This document shows positions 1 to 11,557 of a DNA stretch of 64,000 nt, piece by piece. The translations under genes and the position numbers were made by a program. Numbering within the stretch: position 1 is the stretch's first letter; every line of letters starts with the position of its first letter. The notes beneath the pieces were generated by a model. That model was not told the DNA's origin and did not search any database. It saw only the letters and a program-made list of their open reading frames with translations. Source of the DNA: Axinella damicornis (taxonomy: Eukaryota; Porifera; Demospongiae; Axinellida; Axinellidae); NCBI GenBank assembly GCA_963931865.1, contig OZ007514.1:5310646-5374645 (forward strand), in the 5' to 3' direction.

Positions 1-39
1 TTTACGTAGTCTTAATTATCCATGGTCACAGTGACTGCC

Positions 40-47
40 TATAAAAG
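40..47 (+). promoter_or_regulatory. TATA box of lectin-like gene copy A
   Basis: The octamer TATAAAAG lies 74 bases before the ATG at 121. It is preserved at the same distance in copy B (28927-28934), inside a duplicated block that starts just upstream. Transcription would be expected to begin about 30 bases further on. This is a motif match; no start site can be seen directly. Confidence 0.6.
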
Positions 48-120
48 AAGACATCTGCTCTGATAATAACATCCATCAAAGTCACACGAAGACAAAGCAA
101 CTTCAACAAGAAAGCAGAAA

Positions 121-775
121 ATGGCCACTTTCATCGTAGCCCCCAAAATCAAAAGTGGGCAAATGTGCTTCACTCCACAGAGTTCTCTTAGCTCTCCCCC
201 AGGAAAGCCATCCCATGGGGACTTGATCTATCTTAGCACTTTACTCCAGGGAAGTGAATGTAAGTTAACGTATAGCTGCTAAGTAGTTAATAATGTGATT
301 AAGTTGAATTGTTGCTTATTTTGTATTTTGCCAGTATACTGTCGCAGCACATTATAGCAATAGCTCTATAAGTTATAATAGGTTTCAATCCCATGTGTGC
401 TTTTACGTACATGTAGTATACCAGCAGTGGATCTTCAATGAAGTGTCCGGTCTCCCAGGAGTGTACACCATTGCAAGCAAAGACGAACCAACATTGTTTA
501 TCACTGCAACACAAGGACAAAAGCCACAGGACAAGATCGCACTCAGCTACAACATCACCACCTCTGATAAACAGATATCCCCTCAACAGCTGTGGAGGGT
601 CTCTCCAATGGACGGCAACCCTGTTAGTTCGTGGATACAGAATTACGCTAGCTCTGGGCTTGTGATTGATGATTCCAAAGGTGACCCTACAAATGCTTTG
701 CAGATTTATACCCAACAAACTGGCAATGACCATCAGAAGTTCTATATGGATCTCTCAGTGTCTTTCAGCCAGTGA
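121..775 (+). CDS. Ricin-B-type (beta-trefoil) lectin-like protein, copy A, two exons
   Basis: Exon 1 is 121-259 (donor GTAAGT at 260). Exon 2 is 417-775 (acceptor TGTAG just before 417), and the phases fit (1 then 2). The product has 165 residues, no signal peptide and no membrane segment. Three QxW-like motifs sit at residues 49-51 (QQW), 104-106 (QLW) and 153-155 (QKF), the spacing expected of the three lobes of an R-type beta-trefoil. The third lobe also has the typical segment with GLVIDD and NALQIY before its Q. Such domains usually bind sugars, in the cytosol when no signal is present; ligand and role are unknown here. Exon 1 is the same as in copy B and exon 2 differs by only about six residues, so the duplication is recent. 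A member of another beta-trefoil family is possible. Confidence 0.72.
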
Positions 776-901
776 GTCGTATAAATGGACCTGATGATGT
801 GGAACTCAACTGAGCATTTTGTTTAGGAAACTGTAGTGACAAATTATTAGCTAGCTATAGCTATACCGGTAGTTTTTCTTGATCATTTACACAGTAACAT
901 A

Positions 902-1320
902 TTGTTACTCTCCATTGATTGCGTGTCTGTCACCGAAAAACAGTACGCCATGGATGCGCTGACAATCAATACCAGCCTATTTCCCCCGTCCATTGTAAAG
1001 GAAAAAATACGCCGTCACGGACTGGGATCAAGGCTAATGACGAGTAATGTAAGTGTAACGTTCAGGAGGACTCTGAGAGGCTTTTTGATAAAATAAAAAA
1101 GCTGCAATTCACATGTGCAAGTTATCCATGCAACCTCCTTTTGTAGAGCTACTGAGACACACGTCAATTACTTACCGTATTGCCATGCAGCCTTCAATCA
1201 CGATCATAGGTCTACCCTGACTGTGGAATATCATGGCAAGTACATGTACTAGTTCTTTTCCCTAAGGTCAGAACGTATATGGCCTGCGAGACTAGGCACG
1301 TTCACATCATACTGTAAAAC
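902..1320. other. No recognised gene
   Basis: A 64-codon open stretch (902-1096) is present but has no match I know and no support from splice signals. Otherwise I see unique-looking AT-rich DNA. Confidence 0.4.
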
Positions 1321-1386
1321 CCGAATCTATGGAACGTGAAATCATAGATAATAGATTATCTATGGTGAAATGGAATGGTAATAGTA
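1317..1386 (+). repeat. Short dispersed repeat with ATTCC-rich arm
   Basis: The phrase CCCGAATCTATGGAACGTG followed by GGAATG-rich sequence is found again, inverted, at about 8250-8325 and 28082-28138. In this copy an internal palindrome (ATAGATAATAGATTATCTAT) interrupts it. Probably a small non-autonomous element. Confidence 0.6.
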
Positions 1387-1545
1387 ACTGGACCGAACAC
1401 GCACGTGCAGAGTGCTCTTACTTTCGAAGATAAGAGTTAAAGACTGTGGCGAGAGGCCCTCGAAGGAGTGTGCAGCGGTGTGATTTTCTTGGGGACATGC
1501 CACCGGGAGCTGTGAGAGAGTACAAAAGAATATAATAATTTATAC

Positions 1546-2066
1546 AAGTCGCTCAGCTACTTCCCCTTCGTTCGCCTACCGTGAGTAATCCGGCGCCGGA
1601 GAGCTCTGTGCAGAGCTGCTGCTCCCCGATTGCGTCCGCTTCAGCTGCTGCTCGCCGCTTGCGTCCGCTTCGAATCAGCTGCTGCTCCCTGGCCGGATTG
1701 CATCCGCTTCAACTGCTGCTCCCCGTTTGCGTCCGCTTCCAGCTGCTGCTCCCCGATTGCGCCCGCTTCAGCTGCTGCTATGCTGCTGCATGCTCGCCGC
1801 TTGCGTCCGCTTATACGGCGCTTCAGCTGCTGCTCCGGATCGCGTCCGCTTCGGCTGCTGCTCCCCGATTGCGTCCGCTTCGACTGCTGCTCCCCGATTG
1901 CATCATCCGCTTGCAACCCAGCCCAATGTTCTCGAACATTCTTCGCGGAGTTCGAGGTTCACGAAGGTCGCGCGTCACTATAGTCTAGTCCCGCCCCGGC
2001 CCCACGAACATCCCACTTCCGTCACTCACAGACACACAGACACACACAGACAGACACACGTTAAAA
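1546..2066 (+). mobile_element. Minisatellite-bearing element, copy 1 (5' part)
   Basis: The region is filled by about ten variants of a 29-30 bp unit (CTGCTGCTCCCCGATTGCG then TCCGCTTC). It is flanked on one side by a conserved GC-rich segment with a TTCGCGGAGTTCGAGG motif and a (CACAGA)n tract. The same module occurs inverted at 29812-31622 and 32975-33525, and as a fragment at 39005-39102. Its end, ACGTTAAAATCTT, is split from the main body by the foldback element at 2067-5198 and resumes at 5199. The unit is open in several frames on both strands because it lacks stops; I do not regard those ORFs as genes. Confidence 0.75.
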
Positions 2067-2416
2067 GGTTGTGCAGCAACTGACTTAAAAGTGTAAAAAA
2101 TCCCATGGGTTACCCATGGGACTGATTTAAGTCACCCTTCCCATGGGTGTCTCATGGGACTGATTTAAGTCACCAGAACCCATGGGACACCCATGGGAGC
2201 ATTTTAAGTCAATATGGTTGACTTAAGTTGCTGTGAAGATATACAGTGCATAGTATTACTCATGGGACCATTTTAAGTCAAGTCATGAAAGAGTAAGCCC
2301 CTGTTGTCTCACATCATCAGAGTTAGTCCCTGCCAATTACTCATTCACGTTCAGAGAATGACTTAAAATGGTCCCATGAGTAATAGACAACATACTATGT
2401 TGTGGGACCATCTTAA

Positions 2417-3055
2417 GGTCGCGGGCTAGTCTTCGGCGCATTGCGCAGATAGGCGCGCACTAAATAGAATACCAGCCTGAAGCACTATACTAACACATGG
2501 AGGCAGCCTCACACAAGCTACTAGCAATTTCATACCACAGAATAAAATCAGAAACATACCTGACAAGTTCATGACTACCACAGCTCATGAGTACCACTCT
2601 CGTAGAATGCGGAAGCGGATAGTTTAGACGGACAGCTGCTTGGAACCAGAGCAGGACGCTCGAGTACAAGCAAGAATCACCTTCAAGGACACATTTTAGG
2701 CTACACTTAGCTCTGTACTGCCACTGTGTTCATCGGTCAGACAAAAACTATCCGCTTCCGCAAAGTACAGTTGCTGGACATCCAGGATCTCTCTTTTGGA
2801 TTGGTGTCCTTCCGTCAGTCAAACTCGGCTGTGGTTTAAATAACTTTCGCCCGAACAACAACAGCTTTAGCCTGAGACTTCGCCCACAAAACGTACAACG
2901 ACGCCGTGACAGGCACTGGCAGTCTCTACACTTTCCACGACGTCTAATTGACTTCCGCAAAAGGTCAATAGGTTCACGAAAATTGACAGTACAGCCGGAA
3001 AACAATACACGCGTGTACTACGCTAATTGAATTAATACGTGACTAGCCCGCGACC
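2417..3055. mobile_element. TTAA-target element (piggyBac- or Kolobok-like MITE), nested in FB1
   Basis: A 15-bp perfect TIR, GGTCGCGGGCTAGTC, is present at both ends, each flanked by TTAA (2413-2416 and 3056-3059). Length is 639 bp. It sits within the left arm of FB1, so it arrived later. An internal inverted pair around CTATCCGCTTCCGCA is present. A minus-strand ORF of 85 codons (2748-3005) with several CxxC pairs is open, but I do not recognise it and it is too short for a transposase. Confidence 0.85.
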
Positions 3056-3647
3056 TTAAGTCAAATCATTAAGGAGTATGCCCCTGTTGTCTCACATCAT
3101 CAGAGTAAGTCCCTGCCAATTACCCATTCGCGTTCAGAGAATGACTTAAAATGGTCCCATGAGTAATAGACAACATACTATGTTGTGGGACCATCTTAAG
3201 TCAAATCATTAAAGAGTATGCCCCCGTCGTCTCACATCATCAGAGTAAGTCCCTGCCAATTACCCAGTCACTAGAATGGTCATGAGAACAGTATTACCAG
3301 AGCAATAATGATAATCATATGCATATTCAATCAAAAATGTGATGATTGAGTTAGCAAGAACATTATAAGTCACTAATTTGTACAGTGTTGATTACAAAGG
3401 CAATGGAGATGTAATAAAGATGTAACTAAATCATGACTTCTAGGCATTGATATATGTGACTGTCGACAATCAAATCATGAAATGCAGTGGTGCTTCCTCA
3501 TGCACACACTAATCCTCATTATATTGATGGAAGAGGATAACAATGATGCTCGTATACAGTTATAATATCAAACAAACCTCACAGTACAAAAGATATTTAG
3601 TTGAAACAACCCCTGAATGGTTACTCCAGTTTCAGTCAAGGTTCAAG

Positions 3648-3960
3648 AGCATCCATCTGTTAGCTATTATTTGGTTCTGAACCGGATAATAGCCAGCAGG
3701 TGGATATGCTCTTTGAAGTTTGATGGAATCCATCATCCCCCCTCGCAATTCCATCAAGCTTGAAATAGCATCCATCTGTTAGCTATTATTTGGTTCTGAA
3801 CCGGATAATAGCCAGCAGGTGGATATGCTCTTTGAAGTTTGATGGAATCCATCATCCCCCCTCGCAATCCATCAAGCTTGAAACAGCATCCATCTGCTAG
3901 CTATTATTCGGTTCTGAACCAGATAATAGCCAGCAGGTGGATGCTCTTTGAAGTTTGATG
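3648..3960. repeat. Three tandem hairpin units of 118-119 bp
   Basis: Units begin at 3648, 3767 and 3885. Each can fold: GCTATTAT pairs with ATAATAGC around GGTTCTGAACC, and AGCATCCATCTG pairs with CAGCAGGTGGATATGCT. It lies in the centre of FB1. Confidence 0.85.
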
Positions 3961-4101
3961 GAATGGTAAGGGAGGATGATGGTTGGTAATTATGGTTTGA
4001 AATTCTCTTCATAGTATATACCAGTTCAATTAACCTGTAGTCAACCCATCATACTTAGTAATCTGACCCTTGAACCACTCTGTCTTTCCAGATGCCACTT
4101 T

Positions 4102-4444
4102 GAATTTCATCTCAACTGCCTTTCCAAAGAGTGTCGTGTTTGGAGGTTTGTACACAATGGTTACAATTATAATATTATTATGATGTTTTAGGGCTGACAA
4201 TGCAGTAACCGTTGTGTACAAACCTCCAAATATGACACTCTTTGGAAAGGCAGTTGAGATGAAATTATTATAATAGGGCGAACTGAGGACAGGTAAAGTA
4301 TAATCATGTGTGCATGGTAGTTTACTACGATTACATATGTTTTAGGATCAACGTATGTGACTGTTTCGTTGATCCTAAAACCAAAAGTGCATACGTAATC
4401 GTAGTAACTACCATGCACACATGATTATACTTTACCTGTCCTCT
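4102..4444. repeat. Two adjacent long hairpins inside FB1
   Basis: Hairpin 1 (4102-4266) has arms of about 65 bp around TTGTACACAA-like sequence. Hairpin 2 (4285-4444) has arms of about 55 bp (GGACAGGTAAAGTATAATCA and its complement) around TTTTAGGATCAACG. Both are near-perfect, with small mismatches. Confidence 0.85.
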
Positions 4445-5269
4445 GAAGTCACTGTCACTGTCATCATTGTGTGGTTTATAACTAAAAATGTGAGATAGGT
4501 GTAATTGAACTGGAACAAAATATTGCACTTCAATACCCGAGGCTAGGCTGTAGCACTGCAATCGTCTAGAGGTGGGGCTGCACGGCAATACTCTGGAGGC
4601 GGGGCTGCAACACTTGTAATCATCTGGAGGTGGGGCTGCTGTGTTTATGCGTACTTAGACCGGCCAGTAGTAACTGACACTGATGAATATTGACGACAGG
4701 AGCATACTCTTAAATGACTTGACTTAAGATGGTCCCACAGCAGTGTGTTACTCATGGGACCATTTTAAGTCATTCTCTAAACGCGACTAGGTGATTGGCA
4801 GGGACTTACTCTGATGGTGTGAGACGACAGGGGCATACTCTTCAATGACTTGACTTAAGATGGTCCCACAATATATAGTATGTTGTCTATTACTCATGGG
4901 ACCATTTTAAGTCATTCTCAGAATGTGAATGGGTGATTGGCAGGGACTTACTCTAATGATATGAGACGATGGGAGCATACTCTTTAATGACTTGACTTAA
5001 AATGAGTAATACTATGCACTGTATATCTTCATGGCAACTTAAGTCAACCATATTGACTTAAAATGCTCCCATGGGTGTCCCATGGGTTCTGGTGACTTAA
5101 ATCAGTCCCATGAGACACCCATGGGAAGGGTGACTTAAATCAGTCCCATGGGTAACCCATGGGATTTTTTACAATTTTAAGTCAATTTCTAGGCGACCCG
5201 TTAAAATCTTGATAGTTGATGGTAGGTTATAGAGGTAGGAGGAGGGAGAGGAACCTGCTTGTCAGTCGT

Positions 5270-5420
5270 GAAACAGCGGAAGTGGGCGTGGCAATATGCA
5301 TAAAGCAGGCCGAGGCTCGGAACGAGGCCGGGTACCACCATGGACAATACACTACCAGACTATATACTGTCCATGGTACCGGGTAACTAAGTACCTGGAA
5401 AGCTTAAGAGCAGTGAGATG
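5270..5420 (+). repeat. Dispersed repeat shared with 27601-27705
   Basis: Both places read AGTGGGCGTGGCAATATGCAT, then the palindromic pair CCATGGACAATACACTACC and TGTCCATGGTACCGGGTAAC, then AAGTACCTGGAAAG. The copy here carries an extra ~35-bp insert after the GCAT. Confidence 0.75.
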
Positions 5421-5586
5421 GCGTGATACAGCCGCCATGTACGGTGCAAAGAACAAGTCATGTATTAACGGTGAGCGAAGCAACTACGTACCCACGTCAT
5501 GTCTTGATAGATGTAATCCCTTCTCGCGCCTTGTTTCAGAGAGCATGGGGATTATTGCTAGCTACACATGGAGGCAATTGCGACAA

Positions 5587-8235
5587 TAGACCTTATTCGG
5601 CTAACGCGCGCGCCGACACTGGCGGCAAATTCCAATTACTTGCGTGGGCGTTCCGCACAGCTGCGACAGTTATAAACTAGCTTCTTGCTAACTGTACGTA
5701 CGTTTTCAAGTAAAGATCATCAGTGAATACAGTACACTACTTTGTGTAGGTGACAGAAGACTCGTTGCAAGAGGGAGAGCACATTCACGAGAGACAAGTT
5801 TCGACGTTTGTGAAGGAGCTCAGGGACAGCCGTAGGGCTGAAAGCACACTAAAGAGCGTTTTGCAAAGTCGGCGCTAGCTGAGTCACACTTTCGAGCGCA
5901 TTTATCTACTGAAAAGGCACTAGCCTCACCGTAGCTGCCTTGCAGAGCACGTCCAGCAACTAGCTGGCGAGCCGCACCCCTCAAAGCACACCCACCTCGA
6001 GCCACGCCCATGGAGAACGGTACTACTACAGCCACTCTGATCAGCTAGTGCTTACACAGGATGCTGTCCATTGTGCTGCACTCCCAGAGCCACTGGAGAA
6101 ACACCACAAGAGTGCCTTGGGATGGTGGTGCTGAGTGCTTTCTGTTGGAATCCTGTGGCAGGGTCATGTAGACTTTGGTGTAAAATTTTGCCTTTATGCA
6201 TAAAGGGAAAATTTTACGCCATTCTTGCCTTTGTGCATAGAGGGAAAATTTTACGCCATTCTTGCCTTTGTGCATAAAGGGAAAATTTTACGCCATTCAT
6301 GCCTTTGTGCATAAAGGGAAAATTTTACGCCATGGCTGTCGTTATGTACATAACAACAGCATTTTACGCCATGGGGTTTGGCGTAAAATCCCCTTGTGAA
6401 ATGGCATGACCACTTATACAATGTTGCGTATACATAAAGGGAGAATTTTACACCAATGAACTAAACAAATGGGGTTACCCCTGATGGACCTAATTGACAG
6501 GTTCATGGTACCAACGGTGTAAAATTGTCCCTTTATGTGGCATAAGTTGCTTATACATAAAGGGAGAATTTTACGCCAGTGAACTAAACGAATGGGGTTG
6601 CCCTTGACGGCGTGGAGGGTTGAGTAACTCCCCTACATATTCTGCTGTTGGCACCTCCAATTTCTAGTTCCACATTCACCTGAAAGTGAGTGTTTCCCGC
6701 CAAGAAGCTTGTGTGGTGTGGAGGTCCCCACCTAGTCTACTATATGTATTCTCTGCTCTTATGGGGCTGACTTACTGAGTTGTCTGTCAGTGGCATTTCT
6801 AGGCTAGGGAAGTTAGCAGGGCCCCAAAATGCTGTCGTTGTGTACATAGTGACAACCTTGGTGTAAAATTCGCATAAAGGCATTGATGGTGTAACTCAAT
6901 GTTGTTTTAGTTATCTAAAACTGAAATAGTTTAGTTTTTGGTTTTAATTAGGTAGAGTCGCATTGTTTAGTTTAGTTTTAGTTTTAATTACTAAATCTCA
7001 AAAGGGTTAGTAAAGGCTCTTTTAGTTTTAGTAACCACCATTTTTGGGTGATTTTCATATTAGTTTAGTTGTAGTTTTAATTAACAGGCTGAGACAGTCC
7101 TCAGTTTAGTTTTAGTTTTAATTACTAAAGTGAAATATGCCATACTAAACTGCATTATAGTTTTAGTTTTAGTTAACTAAAACAACATTGGTGTAACTCT
7201 TCATTCCCTTGTGCCAAAGTTTCTACATGACACCACCATGCACACATAGTAAGAACCTTTGGTTTGCTCAGGTGCTCACTTAATTTCCCTTTGTGGGTAA
7301 CATGACCTGCGGTTGGGTTAGCCCTATCAATTAGTCCACCAGACGCTGTTGGACAAGCCCTCTCCACCTGTATAGTACCATGAACCTGGATGGGGTGAGC
7401 CCTGCAATTAGGTCTGTCAGGGGTTACCCCATTCGTTTAGTTCATTGGCGTAAAATTTTCCCTTTATGTATACGCAACATTGTATAAGTGGTCACGCCAT
7501 TTCACAAGGGGATTTTACGCCAAACCCCATGGCGTAAAATGCTGTCGTTATGTACATAATGACAGCCATGGCGTAAAACCTTTATGCACAAAGGCATGAA
7601 TGGAGTAAAATTTTCCCTTTATGCATAAAGGCAAAATTTTACGCCAAAGTCTACATGACCCTGCCACAGGATTCCAACAGAAAGCACTCAGCACCACCAT
7701 CCCAAGGCACTCTTGTGGTGTTTCTCCAGTGGCTCTGGGAGTGCAGCACAATGGACAGCATCCTGTGTAAGCACTAGCTGATCAGAGTGGCTGTAGTAGT
7801 ACCGTTCTCCATGGGCGTGGCTCGAGGTGGGTGTGCTTTGAGGGGTGTGGCTCGCCAGCTAGTTGCTGGACGTGCTCTGCAAGGCAGCTACGGTGAGGCT
7901 AGTGCCTTTTCAGTAGATAAATGCGCTCGAAAGTGTGGCTCAGCTAGCGCCAACTTTGCAAAACGCTCTTTAGTGTGCTTTCAGCCCTACGGCTGTCCCT
8001 GAGCTCCTTCACAAACGTCGAAACTTGTCTCTCGTGAATGTGCTCTCCCTCTTGCAACGAGTCTTCTGTCACCTACACAAAGTAGTGTACTGTATTCACT
8101 GATGATCTTTACTTGAAAACGTACGTACAGTTAGCAAGAAGCTAGTTTATAACAGTTGCAGCTGTGCGGAACGCCCACGCAAGTAATTGGAATTTGCCGC
8201 CAGTGTCGGCGCGCGCGTTAGCCGAATAAGGTCTA
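5587..8235. mobile_element. Foldback element FB2 (2.65 kb, arms about 0.9 kb)
   Basis: Arms 5587-~6515 and ~7375-8235 are inverted and nearly identical. Ends read TAGACCTTATTCGGCTAACG, and if the flanking TA is counted as duplicated the target site is TA. Inside each arm are repeated units of about 33 bp ending in AAATTTTACGCC. Each arm also carries the same 71-codon ORF (5820-6035 minus, 7787-8002 plus), pointing outward. The centre (~6516-7374) is unique and includes a TTAGTTTTAG-rich tract at about 6900-7190. No transposase is visible. Confidence 0.85.
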
Positions 8236-8789
8236 TAGCATAATAGCCTGTCAAATTACCGTCATTCCGTTTTATTCCATTCCATTTCATTCCATTTCAC
8301 GTTCCATAGATTCGGGTATGCCCTCCCTGGCCTGGGAACGATATGGGCAATTCTTCCTAAGTTTTGGTTGATTTCTTTCCTACATCCTACCTATAGCTCC
8401 TAGCTCTGATACTGGTTCCCTGTGTAGTCCAGCAGAAATTCATGGGTTCTGATAAGTATGAGTATGTAGCTATTGTGAAATAAAAGCTAGTAGCCGGTAG
8501 AAGCATGGGGTGTGGACTGTGGAGCAATAGGAGGGTAAGGATGTATATGGTAGAACTGCTGCATGGCATTGAACTATTGCAGCTGGGAGTGGGGGTAATG
8601 TTGAGGGTTAGGATGTCGGCGGTGGAGGCATCTTGATATATTATTGTAAAAGTTGTAGCTAGCTAGTCCAATAATATGACCTTTACAACGGTATATTCAA
8701 CTCAACCACAGTTGCTATAGTGACTAGGAGGACTCACTAGTGATGAAACTCTGTGCACACACCAGCACACACCAGCCAAGAAATTAGTA
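8236..8789. other. No gene; short dispersed repeat at the left end
   Basis: The ATTCC-rich repeat described at 1317 recurs inverted at about 8250-8325. The rest shows no feature I can support. Confidence 0.4.
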
Positions 8790-9665
8790 TATGTAATAGC
8801 ATGATTTGGAGTGCAATTTGGGAATTAAATGCACGAGTAAGGTTTGTAATTTCACGAGGCGAAGCACTGACCTTACGAGTGCAATTAATTCCCAAAATTG
8901 CACTCCAAATCATTCTATCACATTATATATCACATATTAATCATATAAAACCGAGTTATCATTCAGTTGCACAGCAAAGATTCTTTGATACAGCAATAAC
9001 TGTACACTGAAAGTATATGCAAAGACACGGATGCAGCTATCAGTTAGGCACGAGGTCCTTGATCGACGCTATGTAGCAGTATATTCGGCACGAATGTCAG
9101 CCAGTGGTAGCTACTGTGATGCCACGCTGTTTTTGCCACCGTCTCAAGCCGCGCCGTACGTGCCCAGTTGTTGGTACTCCTGTCGGTATCCTTCAGGCCG
9201 TGTGGCAACTCTTGGGTGCTGCTGGGACCAAATAAACATCGTAGAAGGTGGAGCAGTGGGTGTGGCAGCATCGCTGTTTATTGTCCATGGTTCGAGCGAT
9301 ATGCGACCGTCGAGTAGCTACGAGTTCTCCGGCCCCTTCGGTATTTTCACACACGCTCTCATCAAGAAAATCAGCAATAGTGGGACAGAAAAATTCACTT
9401 GACTAGTAGCTACCCTCTGCCATGACTCTTAGTAACTGTTACCGTTATGCGCTCGATAATCGTTTGTTTACTTTTCTGTTCGAACCTAGAAACCACATAG
9501 AAACCGCTGCGGCATTAGCCAATCAGCTCGTGATTACACTTTTTGCACGCGTACCAGTGCAAAAAAGTGTAATCAGCAGCTGAAGCAGTGCAGATTACAC
9601 AAATAATTGCACTCTCGCGGTATAGGCGTTTTATACAGAAACTTGTTATCACTATAATGATTAGT
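8790..9665 (+). repeat. Tandem ~0.9-kb unit, first copy (uninterrupted)
   Basis: It starts with a palindrome of about 140 bp (8797-8930, GGAGTGCAATTTGGGAATTA and its complement). It continues through GCCACGCTGTTTTTGCCACCG (9121-9141) and ends with a hairpin (GATTACACTTTTTGCAC, about 9530-9585) and the phrase TTATACAGAAACTTG. The second copy begins at 9670 and is split by the element at 10040-20176. This copy therefore shows the empty site. Confidence 0.85.
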
Positions 9666-9669
9666 ATAA

Positions 9670-10039
9670 TTATGTAATAGCATGATTTGGAGTGCAATTT
9701 GGGAATTAATTGCACGAGTAAGGTTTGTAATTTCACGAGGCGAAGCCGAGTGAAATTACTGACCTTACGAGTGCAATTAATTCCCAAAATTGCACTCCAA
9801 ATCATGCTATCACATATTATTCATATAGAAACTGAGTTATCAATCAGTTGCACAGCAAAGAATCTTTGATATAGCAATAACTGTACACAGAAAGTAACGA
9901 CACGGATGCAGCTATCAGTCCGGTATCAGTCCCTATTATGTAGGCAGGAGGTCCTTGACGCTGTGTAGTAGCGTACTGCATGATTGTCACCAGCACTAGC
10001 CTCCCACAGTGGTAGTTACTGTGATGCCACGCTGTTTTT
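9670..10039 (+). repeat. Tandem ~0.9-kb unit, second copy, left part
   Basis: It repeats the palindrome (9676-9810) and the following sequence up to CACGCTGTTTTT. The rest of the unit resumes at 20177-20760. The break point is filled by the 10.1-kb element. Confidence 0.85.
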
Positions 10040-10139
10040 TATGGGGGGGCCAAATGAGTCAAAATTCCATTATCATTACTGCAGCTTTTCAGTGTATATA
10101 TAGAACATCATACTTATAAATAGCACATTCTATATAGTA

Positions 10140-10800
10140 AATGGGAGGTCCTATATCATATTGGAGGTCTCCTATATCAAATAGGAGGTCTGATATCATA
10201 TCAGACACCTCCTATATCATATCGGAGGTCCAATATCATATCGGACCCCTCCTATATCATATCGGAGGTCCTATATAGTAAATAGGAGCTCCTATATCAT
10301 ATCGGACCCCTCCTATATCATATAGGAGGTCCGATATAGTAAATAGGAGGTCCTATATCATATCGGACCCCTCCTATATCATATCGGAGTTCCGATATAG
10401 TAAATAGAAGCTCCTATATCATATAGGACCCCTCCTATATCATATAGGAGGTCCGATATAGTAAATAGGAGGTCCTATATCATATAGGACCCCTCCTATA
10501 TCATATAGGAGGTCCGATATAGTAAATAGGAGCTCCTATATCATATCGGATCCCTCCTATATCATATAGGAGTTCCGATATAGTAAATAGGAGGTCCTAT
10601 ATCATATCGGACCCCTCCTATATCATATCGGAGTTCCGATATAGTAAATAGAAGCTCCTATATCATATAGGACCCCTCCTATATCATATAGGAGGTCCGA
10701 TATAGTAAATAGGAGCTCCTATATCATATCGGACCCCTCCTATATCATATAGGAGGTCCGATATAGTAAATAGGAGCTCCTATATCATATCGGAGTTCCG
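10140..10800. repeat. 61-bp satellite array, left terminus
   Basis: Around ten units built from AGGAGGTCCGATATAGTAAA, GGAGCTCC and CATATCGGACCCCTCC blocks. Half-units are themselves near-palindromic. The array grades into a short (GGAAAC)n tract at 10799-10840. Confidence 0.9.
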
Positions 10801-10855
10801 AAACGGAAACGGAAACGGAAACGGAAAACGGAAACGGAAAATTGGTAATGAATTG

Positions 10856-11186
10856 AATTGAAATGGAAGTGCTTGCACGTGGTCTCGTGTATAATAATGT
10901 AACGTGCATGCGAGCTATAGCGCTAGGCAATATAGCGCAAGCAAGTAGTGTCTATTCACTGGACAGGACTACTAGACAGGACTCACTCAAACTTCAGCCC
11001 TTTTCCGTGTAGGACAAGCTAAACATGCTTATTCAAGTTGCTCACCGTTGCAGTTGACTGTTGAGCTGTCTCCCAGTGTTCTTGGAAATTTCAAGTCCTG
11101 AAGATGTTGCTGTCCTGTCAAGTGTCAACAGCCTATTGTATCTACAACCAGTTTGGACTTCTCTAAGCACAAGGGCTACAGCCTTA
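10856..11186. repeat. Inner inverted repeat, left arm (partner 17356-17694)
   Basis: The two arms are nearly identical over about 330 bp, from AAATGGAAGTGCTTGCACG to GGGCTACAGCCTTAAG. They presumably belonged to the original TIRs or cargo of the 10.1-kb element. Confidence 0.85.
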
Positions 11187-11557
11187 AGCGGTCTCCTTTG
11201 GAAGAAATTACCGAGCAGGCCAAAAGAGCCTATGATTCAACAGCTACTGATACTTCTGCTATTGGTGAATTGAAGCTGCTAGAAAAGTTGACCAGTCTGT
11301 TTCCTTGCTAACTAAAATCTGTTGTTCCCGTCAGAGCCAAGCACAGTTGGCAGGGATTCATCTTTGACTGCTCACAGGCTTCCCTTGATGGTCGTAATTC
11401 ATGGGCTCATTTTTCCTCTCCCATTGCATCTGCCAAAAGGCGAGTTCAGTTTCAGTTGCCTACTTCTGCTAGTCCGATTGCCTACCGTACAAGAAACAGG
11501 GAACACAGATGGTTCAGTTACTATACCAAACCTATAGATTGTATTCTGCTATCATGA
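11102..11557 (+). pseudogene. Decayed reading frame inside the 10.1-kb element
   Basis: One frame stays open for about 151 codons apart from a single TAA at 11309-11311, ending at TGA 11555-11557. The peptide looks protein-like on both sides of the stop (for example SPLEEITEQAKRAYDS before it and VRAKHSWQGFIFDCSQ after it). The first part overlaps the inner inverted repeat. I do not recognise a family. It may be the remains of the element's own protein or of captured host sequence. Confidence 0.4.

Larger units (their letters stand above)
22..901 (+). repeat. Segmental duplication carrying lectin copy A
   Basis: This block, including promoter, both exons, the intron and about 125 bases of 3' flank, is repeated at 28908-29811 in the same orientation with few differences. 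Homology stops abruptly after the shared string CACAGTAACATAT. In copy B that point is the edge of a minisatellite element. Confidence 0.85.
2067..5198. mobile_element. Foldback element FB1 (3.1 kb) with subrepeated arms
   Basis: Two arms of about 0.5 kb are inverted copies of each other (2067-2416 plus 3056-3265, against about 4690-5198). They are built from repeated blocks with CCCATGGGTTACCCATGGG-type palindromes and GACTTAAAATGGTCCCATG. Termini read GGTTGTG.. and GGTCGCC.. (inverted), about 17 of 24 positions alike. An 8-bp direct repeat, CGTTAAAA, flanks it at 2059-2066 and 5199-5206. The element disrupts minisatellite copy 1, whose uninterrupted end can be read in copy 3. No transposase-like ORF is visible inside, so it is presumably mobilised in trans. 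The 8-bp duplication suggests hAT-like or foldback-type mobility. Confidence 0.8.

Noticed and set aside
1581..2083. Several overlapping ORFs in the CTGCTGCTCCCC minisatellite
   Set aside because: They are translations of a stop-poor repeat in different frames and change completely between copies.
2748..3005. 85-codon ORF with CxxC pairs inside the 639-bp TTAA element, considered as a zinc-binding transposase tail
   Set aside because: Cysteine spacing does not match the piggyBac C-terminal domain, the ORF is short, and the element is otherwise MITE-like.
3640..3960. CRISPR-like array
   Set aside because: Three contiguous 118-119 bp units without unique spacers; a tandem hairpin repeat in a eukaryotic element.
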